Shown piece after piece: positions 52,313 through 62,163 of a DNA stretch of 64,000 bases. The DNA is from an uncultured Selenomonadales bacterium (GTDB taxonomy: Bacteria; Bacillota; Negativicutes; DSM-1736; Dendrosporobacteraceae). Position numbers and translations under genes: made by a program. Under the pieces are notes generated by a model. It searched no databases, had not been told where the DNA came from, and saw only the letters and a list, made by a program, of their open reading frames with translations. How positions within the stretch are numbered: position 1 is the first letter of the stretch; the number at the start of each line of letters is the position of its first letter. Location: positions 240,601 through 304,600 of the forward strand of contig CAMJML010000004.1 of NCBI GenBank assembly GCA_946407015.1. Direction: 5' to 3'.

Positions 52313-53845
52313 ATGGCTGGATTTCCAATTTTAACTGCAATTTTACTAACACTGGTTGCCGGCATTGTATTGCTGGCCTTGCTGCCGCGCAGTGCCAATC
52401 AGGCCGTTAAGCTCATGACGGCTGCTGTCATGAGTATTGCGCTGGGCTTGACCCTGTATGTGTATAAAGCCTATGATGCCGGAGTGGGCGGCCTGCAATT
52501 TGTCGAACAAGTCCCCTGGATTAAAGAACTTGGCGTGAGTTACTCGTTAGGCGTGGATGGCATTTCTTTGCCGCTGCTGCTGCTTACAATGCTGGTGGGC
52601 TATGCAAGCATTTTTGCCTCCTGGGATGTACATGAACGGCCTAAAGAATTTTTTATCCATCTGCTGCTGCTCATTGTGGGGGCTGTGGGGACCTTTATTA
52701 GCCAAGATCTGTTTATCTTTTTGCTGTTTTATGAACTGGGTATTGTACCGAGTTATCTGCTGGTGCTGGGGTGGGGCTCGGAAAAACGGGTGTCCAAAGA
52801 ATATGCCGGCATGAAATTAACCATTTATCTGCTGCTGGGATCAGCCTTTATGCTGGCTGGTGTGGTGCTGCTCTATCTTTACGCCCTGCCGGAGGGGCTG
52901 CGTAGCTTTAATATGGCCGCTCTGGCTCAGGCTGCCGGCAATGTGACCGAACCGGTACAGATTATAGCCTTTTTCTTCTTGCTGCTGGGGTTTGGCTCGA
53001 CCTTGTCAATGTGGCCATTTTACAGTTGGGCACCGGACGGCTATGCGGCTGCGCCGACAGGAGTGTCCATGATTCATGCCGGGGTGCTCAAAAAGGTCGG
53101 CGCGTACGGACTTATCCGTCTGGGACTGTTGGTATTGCCGGCTGGGGTAGCCTTTTGGGCGCCGTTTATTGCGCTGTTTGCAGTGGCTAATATTGTGTAC
53201 GCGGCTTTTGTGGCCATTGCGCAGCAGGACTTAAAATACGTGGTGGCTTATTCGTCTATTTCCCATATTGGCTATATTCTGCTGGGCGTTGCCGCCCTTA
53301 ATCTGATCAGCTTGGACGGGGCCATAGCCAATATGGTCGCCCATGGTCTCATGAGCGCCTTGTTTTTTGCGATGATCGGGCTGGTAGAAGTTAAGACGAA
53401 AACCCGCCATATTCCCGATCTAGGCGGGCTAGCCCACCAGCTGCCGCGCATTGCGGCCGGCCTGATGCTGGCAGGCATGAGTTCGCTGGGCTTACCTGGC
53501 TTGATTGGCTTTGTTCCCGAATTCACCATCTTTTTAGGGGCTTTCCGGACCTATCCGGTTTATACGCTGCTGGCGATCAGCGGCATTGTCTTTACTGCGC
53601 TGTATATTTTGCGCCTGCTGGCCAATGTCTTGTTTGGCCCGCGCAAAGCAGAATTTGACCAGTGCCGTGATGCCTCCGGGGTTGAAATGGTGCCGCTCGT
53701 CGTATTAGGCTCGGTGTTAGTCTTGTTTGGCGTATTCCCGCAATGGCTGATGGGCATGGTCAATAGCGGTATGGAGCCGGCCTGGGCGCAGCTTATGCAG
53801 CATTTACCGGCTGCATCCGCCTTGCTGGGAGGTGTATTTCAATGA
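52313..53845 (+). CDS. nuoM: Complex I subunit NuoM
   Basis: This 510-residue antiporter-like subunit has YSLGVDGISLPLLLLTMLVG, FYELGIVPSYLLVLGWG, WAPDGYAAAPTGVSMIHAGV and LKYVVAYSSISHIGYILLGV. ATG 52313 lies one base after the nuoL stop. The stop overlaps nuoN. Confidence 0.95.
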   Translation: MAGFPILTAILLTLVAGIVLLALLPRSANQAVKLMTAAVMSIALGLTLYVYKAYDAGVGGLQFVEQVPWIKELGVSYSLGVDGISLPLLLLTMLVGYASIFASWDVHERPKEFFIHLLLLIVGAVGTFISQDLFIFLLFYELGIVPSYLLVLGWGSEKRVSKEYAGMKLTIYLLLGSAFMLAGVVLLYLYALPEGLRSFNMAALAQAAGNVTEPVQIIAFFFLLLGFGSTLSMWPFYSWAPDGYAAAPTGVSMIHAGVLKKVGAYGLIRLGLLVLPAGVAFWAPFIALFAVANIVYAAFVAIAQQDLKYVVAYSSISHIGYILLGVAALNLISLDGAIANMVAHGLMSALFFAMIGLVEVKTKTRHIPDLGGLAHQLPRIAAGLMLAGMSSLGLPGLIGFVPEFTIFLGAFRTYPVYTLLAISGIVFTALYILRLLANVLFGPRKAEFDQCRDASGVEMVPLVVLGSVLVLFGVFPQWLMGMVNSGMEPAWAQLMQHLPAASALLGGVFQ

Positions 53846-55257
53846 ATTTAGCGCTGCTTAGCAGTGAGATTGCCATTGTCGTTCTGGCTGTGCTGCTCAT
53901 TTGCTTCGACTTATTTATGCCGCACCGGGAGACGCGCCGCAGTCTGGGAATTGTGGCCGCCTGCGGCGTGCTGGCTGTGCTGGTGCATTCCTTTACGCAA
54001 TACGGTACGGTCGGTACGGTGTACGGGGATTATTTTGTGGTCGATCATTTAGCCTTGTTTTTTAAGCAGGTTTTTCTTACTGCGACCTTATTAACCATTC
54101 TGTTTTCCTTTGGGTATGTGGAGAAATTCACCCAAAACAAAGGGGAATTCTACGCCTTGCTGTTATTTGCCCTGCTGGGCATGATGATTATGGCTTCGGC
54201 CCATGATTTATTGACTGTATTCATTGGCCTGGAAATTATGGCGGTAGTCTTCTATGTATTGGTGGGCTTTGATCTGGAAAACATCAAGTCCAGCGAAGCC
54301 GGAATTAAATACCTGATTTTAGGTTCCGCTTCCAGTGCTGTATTGCTCTATGGCATTAGCTGGATTTATGGATTTACCGGCAGCCTGCTGTTTAAGGAAG
54401 TTGCCGCCAATATGGCTGCCACGCCGGCTATCTTAATGGGGCTGGGGCTTATCGTTGCCGGTTTTTGCTTTAAATTATCCATCGTACCCTTTCATATGTG
54501 GGCGCCTGATGTTTATGAAGGGGCACCAACGCCGATTACCGCTTTGCTGGCTATGGGTTCCAAGGCGGCGGCTTTTGCCGTGCTGCTGCGGGTATTCCTG
54601 GTGGCGTTCGCCGGTCTCAAGCTATACTGGGCACCGGTTTTGAGCGTACTGGCCGCTTTAAGCATGATTGTTGGCATTGTGGTCGCCATCTGGCAGTCGG
54701 GGATCAAACGCATGCTGGCTTATTCCTCGGTGGCGCAAGCCGGCTATATCCTGTCCGGCCTGCTGGCCGCCAATGCTGCCGGGGTGAAGGGCATGCTGTT
54801 TTATATTGTCTTGTATATGGTTGCGACAGTCGGGGCCTTTGCGGTTGTGGTTGCCGTCGAGGAGCACAGTGGTTCGGATGCTATTGCGGCCTTTAGCGGT
54901 TTGGCACAAAAGTCGCCGCTCTTGGCCCTGGTGATGACCATTTCACTCATCTCTATGGCCGGTATTCCGCCATTGGCCGGTTTTGCCGGAAAGCTGTATC
55001 TGTTTATCGCGATTGCGGCCCAGGGCTATTTATGGCTAGTGGTGATCGGCTTCGTCATGTCGATGATTTCGGTATATTATTACATTTTAGTGGTCAAGGC
55101 TATGTATACCCATCCAGTGCAGGATGACCGTGTGCTTACTGTAAACGGCCCGCTCAAGCTGGTGGCGATGGTCAGCCTGCTGGCCACGCTCTTTATCGGG
55201 ATTTATCCTGAACCACTGGCTGAACTCGCTAATGCGGCGGCCCGGGCATTGTGGTAG
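53842..55257 (+). CDS. nuoN: Complex I subunit NuoN
   Basis: This 471-residue antiporter-like subunit has GLEIMAVVFYVLVGFDLENI, PFHMWAPDVYEGAPTPITAL and KRMLAYSSVAQAGYILSGLL. It is the last gene of the operon and is followed at once by a perfect terminator. No nuoE, nuoF or nuoG is present on either side. Confidence 0.95.
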   Translation: MNLALLSSEIAIVVLAVLLICFDLFMPHRETRRSLGIVAACGVLAVLVHSFTQYGTVGTVYGDYFVVDHLALFFKQVFLTATLLTILFSFGYVEKFTQNKGEFYALLLFALLGMMIMASAHDLLTVFIGLEIMAVVFYVLVGFDLENIKSSEAGIKYLILGSASSAVLLYGISWIYGFTGSLLFKEVAANMAATPAILMGLGLIVAGFCFKLSIVPFHMWAPDVYEGAPTPITALLAMGSKAAAFAVLLRVFLVAFAGLKLYWAPVLSVLAALSMIVGIVVAIWQSGIKRMLAYSSVAQAGYILSGLLAANAAGVKGMLFYIVLYMVATVGAFAVVVAVEEHSGSDAIAAFSGLAQKSPLLALVMTISLISMAGIPPLAGFAGKLYLFIAIAAQGYLWLVVIGFVMSMISVYYYILVVKAMYTHPVQDDRVLTVNGPLKLVAMVSLLATLFIGIYPEPLAELANAAARALW

Positions 55258-55270
55258 GCTTATCAAAACG

Positions 55271-55308
55271 ATAAAACAACCGGCCTTTCTAGAGGCCGGT
55301 TGTTTTAT
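55271..55308. terminator. Terminator between nuoN and the convergent AraC gene
   Basis: ATAAAACAACCGGCCT (55271-55286) and AGGCCGGTTGTTTTAT (55293-55308) form a perfect stem with A and T flanks that can serve both directions. Confidence 0.93.
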
Positions 55309-55368
55309 GTCCAGGCTGGGTTTATTGTGCCTGAATCGATCGTACTTAAGTGTCGTGACGCGGTCGAA

Positions 55369-56229
55369 TCAGTCTCTGGACTGCAGGCTGGAAGGAGAAA
55401 CCTGCTGATATTTTTTAAAGAGGCGGCTGAAATAATTGCTGTCCGGTATGCCAACAGCCTGGGCAATTTCGTGAACAGGCAATTGCTTTTGCTGGAGCAG
55501 TTTACTGGCGGCTTGGATGCGCAGACGGTTTACATATTCGATGGGCGGCATGCCGGTAATGCTTTTAAACAGACGGCAGAAATGATGCCGGCTCATATGT
55601 GCCATAGCAGCCAGCGTTTCCAGAGTCAGCTTTTGTTCATAATGCTCATCCACGTACTGCAATACCGGACGCAGTTGATGCTGCCACTTATACGCGGCAT
55701 CGTCGGCAGGGGTTACGGTATAACGTCTTAACAGCAAGACGAGCAAATGGTACAGCCGGGATTTAATCATAAGTTCGTAGCCGTAATCCTGCCGCCTGTA
55801 TTCTTCCAACAGGGTGAACAGCTGCTGCAGCACTTCAGGATCATGGGGAATTTGATTCCGGAAACGGATTTGCTGCTGCTGCAAGGGAGCGATGTATTGG
55901 GTTTGGCATAGGTCAGCCTGGCTGCTGAGCAGAAAGGCTAAGTCTACCAGCACATAATGTTCGATAAGATGGCTGCATTTATTTTCTACATAATGGATAT
56001 CGTTGCTATTGATGACCACTACATCACCGGCGGAAACCGGGATGGGCTGAGAATTACAGTGAATAACCGCAGCGCCTTTTTCGATATAGAAGATCATGAA
56101 TTCTTCATGCCAGTGGCTTTTACGGACCGGGCCCGGCTCATAATATTCAACCCGGCTTATTTTAACCGGAAACTCACGGCTGATACCCTGGTTGATCATT
56201 TGACCGTTGCTGGTAATTATCATGGTCAT
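55369..56229 (-). CDS. AraC-family regulator
   Basis: The 286-residue protein has an N-terminal cupin (KSHWHEEFMIFYIEKGAAVI, AGDVVVINSNDIHYVEN) and a C-terminal DNA-binding domain (TLETLAAMAHMSRHHFCRLF and HEIAQAVGIPDSNYFSRLFK). The ATG at 56229 follows GAGAGGATAG on this strand. It is divergent from the MFS exporter, so it probably controls that gene; the effector is unknown. Confidence 0.93.
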   Translation of the reverse strand: MTMIITSNGQMINQGISREFPVKISRVEYYEPGPVRKSHWHEEFMIFYIEKGAAVIHCNSQPIPVSAGDVVVINSNDIHYVENKCSHLIEHYVLVDLAFLLSSQADLCQTQYIAPLQQQQIRFRNQIPHDPEVLQQLFTLLEEYRRQDYGYELMIKSRLYHLLVLLLRRYTVTPADDAAYKWQHQLRPVLQYVDEHYEQKLTLETLAAMAHMSRHHFCRLFKSITGMPPIEYVNRLRIQAASKLLQQKQLPVHEIAQAVGIPDSNYFSRLFKKYQQVSPSSLQSRD

Positions 56230-56386
56230 CTATCCTCTCTAAATATCAATATCATGCTAGAATCAAGCAATATCATTCATGCGTTAATAGGTTGGAGGCG
56301 CTATAATAGGTATAAAGCAATGCAGAATGCAATCAATATTATCCTAGTCCAGACTACTTGTCAAACTAAGTTCGGGAGTGAGTTGG

Positions 56387-57562
56387 GTGTTTCAATCATT
56401 TAAAAATGTTCCCTATTCCATTTGGCTGATTACAGGTGCCCATGTTGCCGCCGATTTATCGTCAGGCGCATTATTTGTGGCTTTGCCTTTTTTTAAGCTG
56501 AAATTTGGCTTGAGTTATGCGGAATTAACCGCCATTGTTCTTTTGCAAAATCTAACCTCATCTGTAAGTCAACCGGTTTTTGGCTATCTGAGCGATCAAA
56601 AATCAAGACCCTGGTGGATTCCCTTGGGGTGTCTGATTGCCGGGGTCATGCTGGCTGCTGCATTACTGGCTCCGACCTATGCCTGGGTTTTATTCTGTGT
56701 AGCGGTGAGTGGTTTCGGCAGTGCTGTTTTTCATCCCGAAGGCGCCAAAATGATTAATTGGCTTAGCGGCAACAGCAAGGGGAAGGGGGCCAGCCTATTT
56801 TCGGTTGGCGGCAATGCGGGATTTGCTCTTGGCTCGATGTTTTTAGGGATGTTACTGGTGGCCGATTCCGACATTCTTTATTTATTTGCGCTACCTAATA
56901 TCATGATCAGTATGCTGTTATTTTTTAATAGGCAACAATTCTCCCGCTTGCCGCAGCAGGGCGGGCACAAAGCCGGCAAAATTGCCGCAAGCGTTCGTTT
57001 CAGTCTGCCGTTGGCGGCTTTGCTGGGGATGGTGCTGATGCGGGCGACGGTCAGTTCCGGCCTTAGCACTTTTGTGCCTTTATATTACACATCGGTTTTA
57101 GCGGGGAATGCTGCGCAAGCGGCGTCTTTATTAACCGTCTATTTAGCCGCTGGCGCGATTGGTACTTTATTGGGGGGACCTTTGAGCGACTATTATGGCA
57201 GCCGGACGGTCATGTTATATTCTGTTTTGCCGGTGTCGGTGCTTGTCTATTGCTTTACCCTGGCCAGCGGCGTTTGGTCGTTTTTGCTGCTGGCGCTCAT
57301 CAGCATGCTGCTGTCCGCCACTTTTACCAGCAGCCTGGTGATGGCTCAAAAAATGATGCCAGGCAATATTGGGATGGCTTCAGGGCTTACTTTGGGCTTC
57401 AGTATCGGTTTAGGAGCCATGGGAGTTTTGGGCCTGGGACGAATTGCCGATTTAGTTGGCCTGGCATGGGTATTCAGCCTGCTGGCCATTTTGCCGGTCA
57501 TCGGCTTTGTGCTGACCTTATTGGTTCAGGAACCTGAGGATATGGTGGAGCAGGCGGGCTGA
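56387..57562 (+). CDS. MFS exporter, Fsr (fosmidomycin resistance)-like
   Basis: The protein of about 391 residues has twelve hydrophobic segments and the Fsr-type N-terminus (HVAADLSSGALFVALPFF, QPVFGYLSDQKSRPWWIPLG, FHPEGAKMINWLS). Fsr relatives export fosmidomycin and other small compounds; the natural substrate is unknown. GTG 56387 has GGGAG eight bases upstream. A TATAAT at 56302-56307 lies in the shared intergenic region with the divergent AraC gene. A terminator follows. Confidence 0.85.
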   Translation: MFQSFKNVPYSIWLITGAHVAADLSSGALFVALPFFKLKFGLSYAELTAIVLLQNLTSSVSQPVFGYLSDQKSRPWWIPLGCLIAGVMLAAALLAPTYAWVLFCVAVSGFGSAVFHPEGAKMINWLSGNSKGKGASLFSVGGNAGFALGSMFLGMLLVADSDILYLFALPNIMISMLLFFNRQQFSRLPQQGGHKAGKIAASVRFSLPLAALLGMVLMRATVSSGLSTFVPLYYTSVLAGNAAQAASLLTVYLAAGAIGTLLGGPLSDYYGSRTVMLYSVLPVSVLVYCFTLASGVWSFLLLALISMLLSATFTSSLVMAQKMMPGNIGMASGLTLGFSIGLGAMGVLGLGRIADLVGLAWVFSLLAILPVIGFVLTLLVQEPEDMVEQAG

Positions 57563-57617
57563 TGGCAATGCCCTTAAGAGACGGCAGCTTCTGGTTTCTA
57601 AACAAGGGATTATTTCC

Positions 57618-57648
57618 AACCGGGGCCGGCTCACCGGCCTCGGTTTTT
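57618..57648 (+). terminator. Rho-independent terminator
   Basis: AACCGGGGCCGG pairs with CCGGCCTCGGTT (one G-T pair) around CTCA, followed by T. Confidence 0.9.
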
Positions 57649-57818
57649 CGTTGATGGTTGCAGCAATCTATAGAAAGTAAAAGAGAGTGCCGCATGCGGC
57701 ATTCCTTTGACCACTATTTGATTAAAAAAGTTTGTAATTTTCGTAAAAGGCAGGATTTCCGCGAATTTTAGCCGTATAATTGGATTAGGACAAGACAAAA
57801 TGAAGGGAGTTTTGTGTG

Positions 57819-58217
57819 ATGCATGAAGTTCTTCAATTTCTGAAAGACAATCCGACGTTTTACTTTGCCACCGTTGAGGGAAATGTGCCGAAAGTGCGCC
57901 CTTTTGGTTTTGCAATGGAGTATGAAGGCAAGTTGTATTTCGGGACCAGTAACCGGAAAGACGTGTACAAACAACTCAAGGCCAACCCCCATTTTGAAAT
58001 CAGTACCACTTCTAAAGACGGTGAATGGCTGCGGTTAAGCGGTACTGCCGTATTTCATACGACCAGGCAAACCAAGCAGGCTGCTCTTGAGGTGATGCCC
58101 ACTCTCAGCAAAATGTACAGTGTGGACGATGACATCTTTGAGCTGTTTTATATTGAAAACGCTGTCGCTACTTTTCGTGACACCAAAGGAACCTCCAAAA
58201 CGGTTAACCTGAAATAA
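57819..58217 (+). CDS. Pyridoxamine 5'-phosphate oxidase-like flavin protein
   Basis: This 132-residue protein has the split-barrel flavin fold: FYFATVEGNVPKVRPFGFAM, LYFGTSNRKDVYKQL, FEISTTSKDGEWLRLSGTAV and FELFYIENAVATFRD. Stand-alone members bind FMN or F420-like cofactors and reduce varied substrates; PLP synthesis is unlikely at this length. ATG 57819 follows AAGGGAG; GTG 57816 is also possible. The next gene, an FMN reductase, follows after 43 bases. Confidence 0.85.
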   Translation: MHEVLQFLKDNPTFYFATVEGNVPKVRPFGFAMEYEGKLYFGTSNRKDVYKQLKANPHFEISTTSKDGEWLRLSGTAVFHTTRQTKQAALEVMPTLSKMYSVDDDIFELFYIENAVATFRDTKGTSKTVNLK

Positions 58218-58260
58218 AATAAGGTATTTTCATAATAAGATGCGATAGGAGGACGGCTTG

Positions 58261-58818
58261 ATGAAAATTGCAGTATTGGTAGGAAGTCTGCGAAAGGAAT
58301 CCTTCAGTAGAAAGGTTGCCGGTGCGCTGCAGGAACTGGCACCGGAATCACTGAAGTTAGAAGAAGTTGCACTGGGTGAACTGGCTATCTATAATCAGGA
58401 TCTGGATGATGAAGGCCGCCCGCCGGCTGCCTGGACAGCTTTCCGGGAGCAGTTAAAAGCCTTTGACGGCGTCCTGTTTGTAACCCCTGAATACAACCGG
58501 TCTGTTCCTGCCGTGATTAAAAATGCGCTTGATGTAGGTTCGCGGCCTTATGGTCAAAGTGTCTGGGATGGCAAACCGGGAGCGGTTGTCAGTGTTTCGC
58601 CAGGCGGGTTAAGTGCTTTTGGTGCTAATCATCATTTACGGCAAGCGCTGGTATTTTTAAATGTGCCCACCATGCAGCAGCCGGAGGCCTATATTGGCAA
58701 TGCAGCTACCCTGTTTGATGATAATGGGGTTCTTAATAATGAGCGTACGCGTGAATTTTTGCAGAATTTCATGACGGCATTTGCCGTGTGGGCTAAAACC
58801 AACATGGCGAAAGCTTAA
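58261..58818 (+). CDS. NADPH-dependent FMN reductase family protein
   Basis: The 185-residue protein starts KIAVLVGSLRKESFSRKVAG and has VTPEYNRSVPAVIKNALDVG and GKPGAVVSVSPGGLSAFGAN, the flavodoxin-like NAD(P)H:FMN/quinone reductase pattern. It could reduce quinones, azo dyes or free flavin. GGAGGACGG precedes the ATG. It is probably co-transcribed with the preceding flavin protein, which suggests flavin supply. Confidence 0.9.
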   Translation: MKIAVLVGSLRKESFSRKVAGALQELAPESLKLEEVALGELAIYNQDLDDEGRPPAAWTAFREQLKAFDGVLFVTPEYNRSVPAVIKNALDVGSRPYGQSVWDGKPGAVVSVSPGGLSAFGANHHLRQALVFLNVPTMQQPEAYIGNAATLFDDNGVLNNERTREFLQNFMTAFAVWAKTNMAKA

Positions 58819-58821
58819 GCA

Positions 58822-58871
58822 AGAAGCCGCAATCAAGGGGAGAGCCCACTTGATTACGGCTTCTGTTTTTT
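58822..58871 (+). terminator. Rho-independent terminator between convergent genes
   Basis: AGAAGCCG-C-AATCAAG pairs with CTTGATT-A-CGGCTTCT, followed by a run of T. Confidence 0.92.
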
Positions 58872-58883
58872 CAAGTCAATGGT

Positions 58884-59576
58884 TTAAGAAGGAGAATAAA
58901 AAATTCTGCGATAACGGCGTTCGGGAGTAAACCACTTGATGAGCACCATGCCGGCGATGAAACCGCCAATGTGGGCCCACCAGGCGATATTGGCACCAGT
59001 TGAGAACAGGGACAGTGTTCCATACTGTAACTGCATAATGAACCAAAAGCCTAAAAAGAGCAGGGCAGGGATTTCAAAAAGCTGAAAAAAGAAAATCGGA
59101 ATAAAAGTAAGAACTTTCGCTCTGGGGTAAGTGACCAGATAGGCTCCTAAGATACCGGAAACAGCCCCGCTGGCTCCAATAGTGGGTACTGACGAAGCCG
59201 GATCAATCAAGACATGGGTAAGGTTAGCAATAATACCGCAGATCAAGTAAAAGAAGAAAAAGCGGAGTTTTCCCAGGCGGTCTTCGATGTTATCGCCAAA
59301 AATGTGAATATACCACATGTTCCCGATGATATGCATCCAGCCCCCATGCAGAAAAAGATTCGTGATGAGCGGCCAATACGCACTAAGTTCTCCGGGCGTG
59401 TTAAAGATCGCCTCGGTCAGTTTAGCCGGGATGAGGCCGAAACGCTGCAGTAAGTCAAAGGTCGCCTTGGGCGACAGCTCCAACTCTAACATAAACACCA
59501 GCGCATTGACTGCTATGATGAGTAGGCTCATGATGGGAAAGCGGGAGGATTTTATACTGTCGCGAATGGGGATCAC
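58884..59576 (-). CDS. Rhomboid-family intramembrane protease
   Basis: The 230-residue protein has about six to seven transmembrane segments and the catalytic serine in TIGASGAVSGILGAYL with the histidine in WWAHIGGFIAG. The HGGWMHIIGNMWYIHIFGDN segment is the conserved L1/TM2 region. The GTG at 59574-59576 lies four bases after AAAGGAGGTCT, a near-perfect ribosome-binding site. The substrate is unknown. Confidence 0.93.
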   Translation of the reverse strand: MIPIRDSIKSSRFPIMSLLIIAVNALVFMLELELSPKATFDLLQRFGLIPAKLTEAIFNTPGELSAYWPLITNLFLHGGWMHIIGNMWYIHIFGDNIEDRLGKLRFFFFYLICGIIANLTHVLIDPASSVPTIGASGAVSGILGAYLVTYPRAKVLTFIPIFFFQLFEIPALLFLGFWFIMQLQYGTLSLFSTGANIAWWAHIGGFIAGMVLIKWFTPERRYRRIFYSPS

Positions 59577-59832
59577 CGGGAGACCTCCTTTATGGGTGTT
59601 ACTTCCATTTTACGATAAATATTCCAAAATGCCTACTGTTAACTGACAAAATATCCGTTGATTTGCTAATAAGCTGCGGATTGCAGGATTGTTCAATAAT
59701 CACCAGGCAAGACGGGAATGCTACCAGTAATTTCTTATCCGGGGAGGTTCTGAATAAAAGCTTTTTCCTGTACAGGAATAGAGCGCTCTTAGCGAGAATA
59801 GTTATCTTCAATAGGAAATGCGAGGTGATCGT

Positions 59833-61128
59833 GTGGTTCTCAAGCGTATGTTACGCCAAATCGCTGTGTTCATTTGTGCTTTGGCTGTGTTCCTCCCTGC
59901 GATAGGCTATGCAGAAGCTGCCCCGGTGTTACTGGTTCATATTAAGGGGGAAATCGACGGCGGGCAGGCTGCGCTTTTACATCGCGCTATGGTTGAAGCA
60001 AAACGTTTGGATGCCAGGGCCGTCATTGTCGAGATTGATACGTTCGGCGGTCTTGTCGATTCGGCTGTCCGGATTCGGGATTTAATGATTGATTCCCCCA
60101 TACAAACCATTTGCTATATTCGCAACCGGGCATGGTCAGCCGGAGCTTTAATTGCTCTTTCCCATAAACACTTGGCGATTGCACCGGGGGGCAGTATTGG
60201 TGCGGCCGAGCCTATTCCCACGACCGAAAAAACCGTCGCTGCTCTCAAAGCTGAATTTGCCGCCACCGCCAACCGGACCGGGCGCAATCCCCGGGTAGCT
60301 GAAGCCATGGTGGATAAGTCTTTAGGGTTTCCTGGATATGCTGAACCCGGACAAATCCTGGCTTTGACCGATTATCAGGCTGTTCAGGTTGGCTATGCGG
60401 ACGTGATTGCCGATAGCCGGGATAACCTGTTGCAGCATTATGGACTGCAGGATGCCCCGCTGATTGAGTACATGCCGGAGTGGCCCGAAAAACTGGCTGG
60501 CTGGCTTTCAAATCCCACCGTGCAATCCATGCTGGTTTCCCTGATTTTTCTGGCCATTATCACGGAGATTAAAACTGCCGGTCTTGGAATCGCCGGACTG
60601 GTGGCTATCGGTGCTGCCGCCTTGTTTTTTGGCAGCCAATGGCTGACCGGTTTGGCCGGTCTGGTGGAGATCCTATTATTTTTGGGTGGTATCGTTCTGA
60701 TTATTGTGGAATTGTTTGTACCGGGGACGGGGTTATTCGGGATATCCGGCCTGATTGCCATTTTGGCCAGCATCTTCCTGGTTTTAGGCGGGAATACCCA
60801 GGCCTTTACCATGATGACAATAAGCCTGGCGGTCGCCATTGGGCTGTTTTTATTGATTGCCAGGCGGCTGCCAACCAGTAAGCTGTGGGCACATTTGGTG
60901 TTGAAAGATGCTGAAACGACCCAGGCCGGCTATGTCAGTGGCAATGATTATCAGGCCTATCTTCATAAAACCGGAATTACCGAAACCTCTCTCAGGCCGG
61001 CAGGGACCGTTATGATTGACGGCATGCGGCTTGACGTGGTTTCAGAAGGTCTGTATATCAAGCCAGGGACGCAGGTCATGGTTGTTGCTGTCCAGGGCAG
61101 CCGAATTGTCGTCCGTCCTCTCGAATAA
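59833..61128 (+). CDS. NfeD-family membrane protein with ClpP-like protease domain
   Basis: The protein of about 431 residues has a signal peptide (FICALAVFLPAIGYAEA), a SppA/ClpP-like serine protease domain (VEIDTFGGLVDSAVRIRD, NRAWSAGALIALS with the nucleophilic serine), four to five transmembrane segments, and a C-terminal OB-fold NfeD domain (LRPAGTVMIDGMRLDVVSEG). This is the long NfeD1b form that pairs with flotillin-like proteins. GTG 59833 is well spaced from GAGGTGA. The FloA gene follows after 18 bases. Confidence 0.9.
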   Translation: MVLKRMLRQIAVFICALAVFLPAIGYAEAAPVLLVHIKGEIDGGQAALLHRAMVEAKRLDARAVIVEIDTFGGLVDSAVRIRDLMIDSPIQTICYIRNRAWSAGALIALSHKHLAIAPGGSIGAAEPIPTTEKTVAALKAEFAATANRTGRNPRVAEAMVDKSLGFPGYAEPGQILALTDYQAVQVGYADVIADSRDNLLQHYGLQDAPLIEYMPEWPEKLAGWLSNPTVQSMLVSLIFLAIITEIKTAGLGIAGLVAIGAAALFFGSQWLTGLAGLVEILLFLGGIVLIIVELFVPGTGLFGISGLIAILASIFLVLGGNTQAFTMMTISLAVAIGLFLLIARRLPTSKLWAHLVLKDAETTQAGYVSGNDYQAYLHKTGITETSLRPAGTVMIDGMRLDVVSEGLYIKPGTQVMVVAVQGSRIVVRPLE

Positions 61129-61146
61129 AAATAAGGAGGTAAGATT

Positions 61147-62136
61147 ATGTTTGAATTGCTTTTCCCTGTATTTTTTCTGGTCATTGTTGTAGGTGCCGTA
61201 GCGCTGTTTTTGCATTTTGTTCCGCTTGGCTTATGGATTTCAGCCATTGCGGCCGGTGTCAATGTTGGCATCTTTACCTTGGTTGGCATGCGGCTGCGCC
61301 GGGTGCCACCGGTTAAGATTGTATTGCCGCTGATTAAAGCCAATAAAGCCGGACTTGCGGTCAATGTGAATCAGCTTGAGGCCCATTACTTAGCCGGTGG
61401 TGACGTGGACCGGGTTATTGATGCCTTGATTGCAGCGCACAGGGCTGCCATTCCGCTTTCCTTTGAGCGTTCGGCGGCCATCGATCTGGCTGGCCGTAAT
61501 GTGCTGGAAGCCGTTCAAATGAGCGTTAACCCAAAAGTCATTGAAACACCCGTTGTTTCGGCTGTGGCAAAAAACGGTATTGAACTGAAAGTCAAAGCAC
61601 GTGTGACTGTCCGCGCCAATATTGACCGGCTGGTAGGCGGTGCCGGTGAAGCGACGATTATTGCGCGTGTTGGTGAGGGGATTGTCACGACAGTAGGTTC
61701 ATCGGAAGATCATAAAGATGTATTGGAAAATCCGGATCATATTTCCAAAACCGTTTTGGCGAAAGGGCTGGATGGCGGCACGGCCTTCGAAATCTTATCC
61801 ATTGATATCGCCGATATCGACGTGGGCCGCAATATTGGTGCCCAGTTGATGACCGATCAGGCTGAAGCGGATAAGCGGATTGCTCAGGCACGGGCTGAGG
61901 AGCGCCGGGCTATGGCGGTTGCCCAGGAACAGGAGATGAAGGCTTTTACGCAGGAAATGCAAGCCAAAGTGGTGGAATCCCAGGCTGAAGTTCCCAAGGC
62001 ACTTGCTCAAGCGCTCCGCGATGGCAATATGGGAGTGATGGATTACTATAATATGAATAATGTGCTTGCAGATACGCAAATGCGTGAAACCATTGCCAAG
62101 GTAGGGCCGGCTTCACCAGCGGGAGAAACAAAATAA
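61147..62136 (+). CDS. floA: Flotillin-like protein FloA
   Basis: This 329-residue protein has two hydrophobic N-terminal segments, [20 protein letters not shown], an SPFH-like domain, and a Glu/Ala-rich coiled coil ([40 protein letters not shown]). FloA organises ordered membrane microdomains and partners with NfeD proteins. AAGGAGG precedes the ATG. The operon continues with a small Pro-rich membrane protein. Confidence 0.94.
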   Translation: MFELLFPVFFLVIVVGAVALFLHFVPLGLWISAIAAGVNVGIFTLVGMRLRRVPPVKIVLPLIKANKAGLAVNVNQLEAHYLAGGDVDRVIDALIAAHRAAIPLSFERSAAIDLAGRNVLEAVQMSVNPKVIETPVVSAVAKNGIELKVKARVTVRANIDRLVGGAGEATIIARVGEGIVTTVGSSEDHKDVLENPDHISKTVLAKGLDGGTAFEILSIDIADIDVGRNIGAQLMTDQAEADKRIAQARAEERRAMAVAQEQEMKAFTQEMQAKVVESQAEVPKALAQALRDGNMGVMDYYNMNNVLADTQMRETIAKVGPASPAGETK

Positions 62137-62163
62137 TCTCATCCGTAAGGTGGTGATTGCAAG

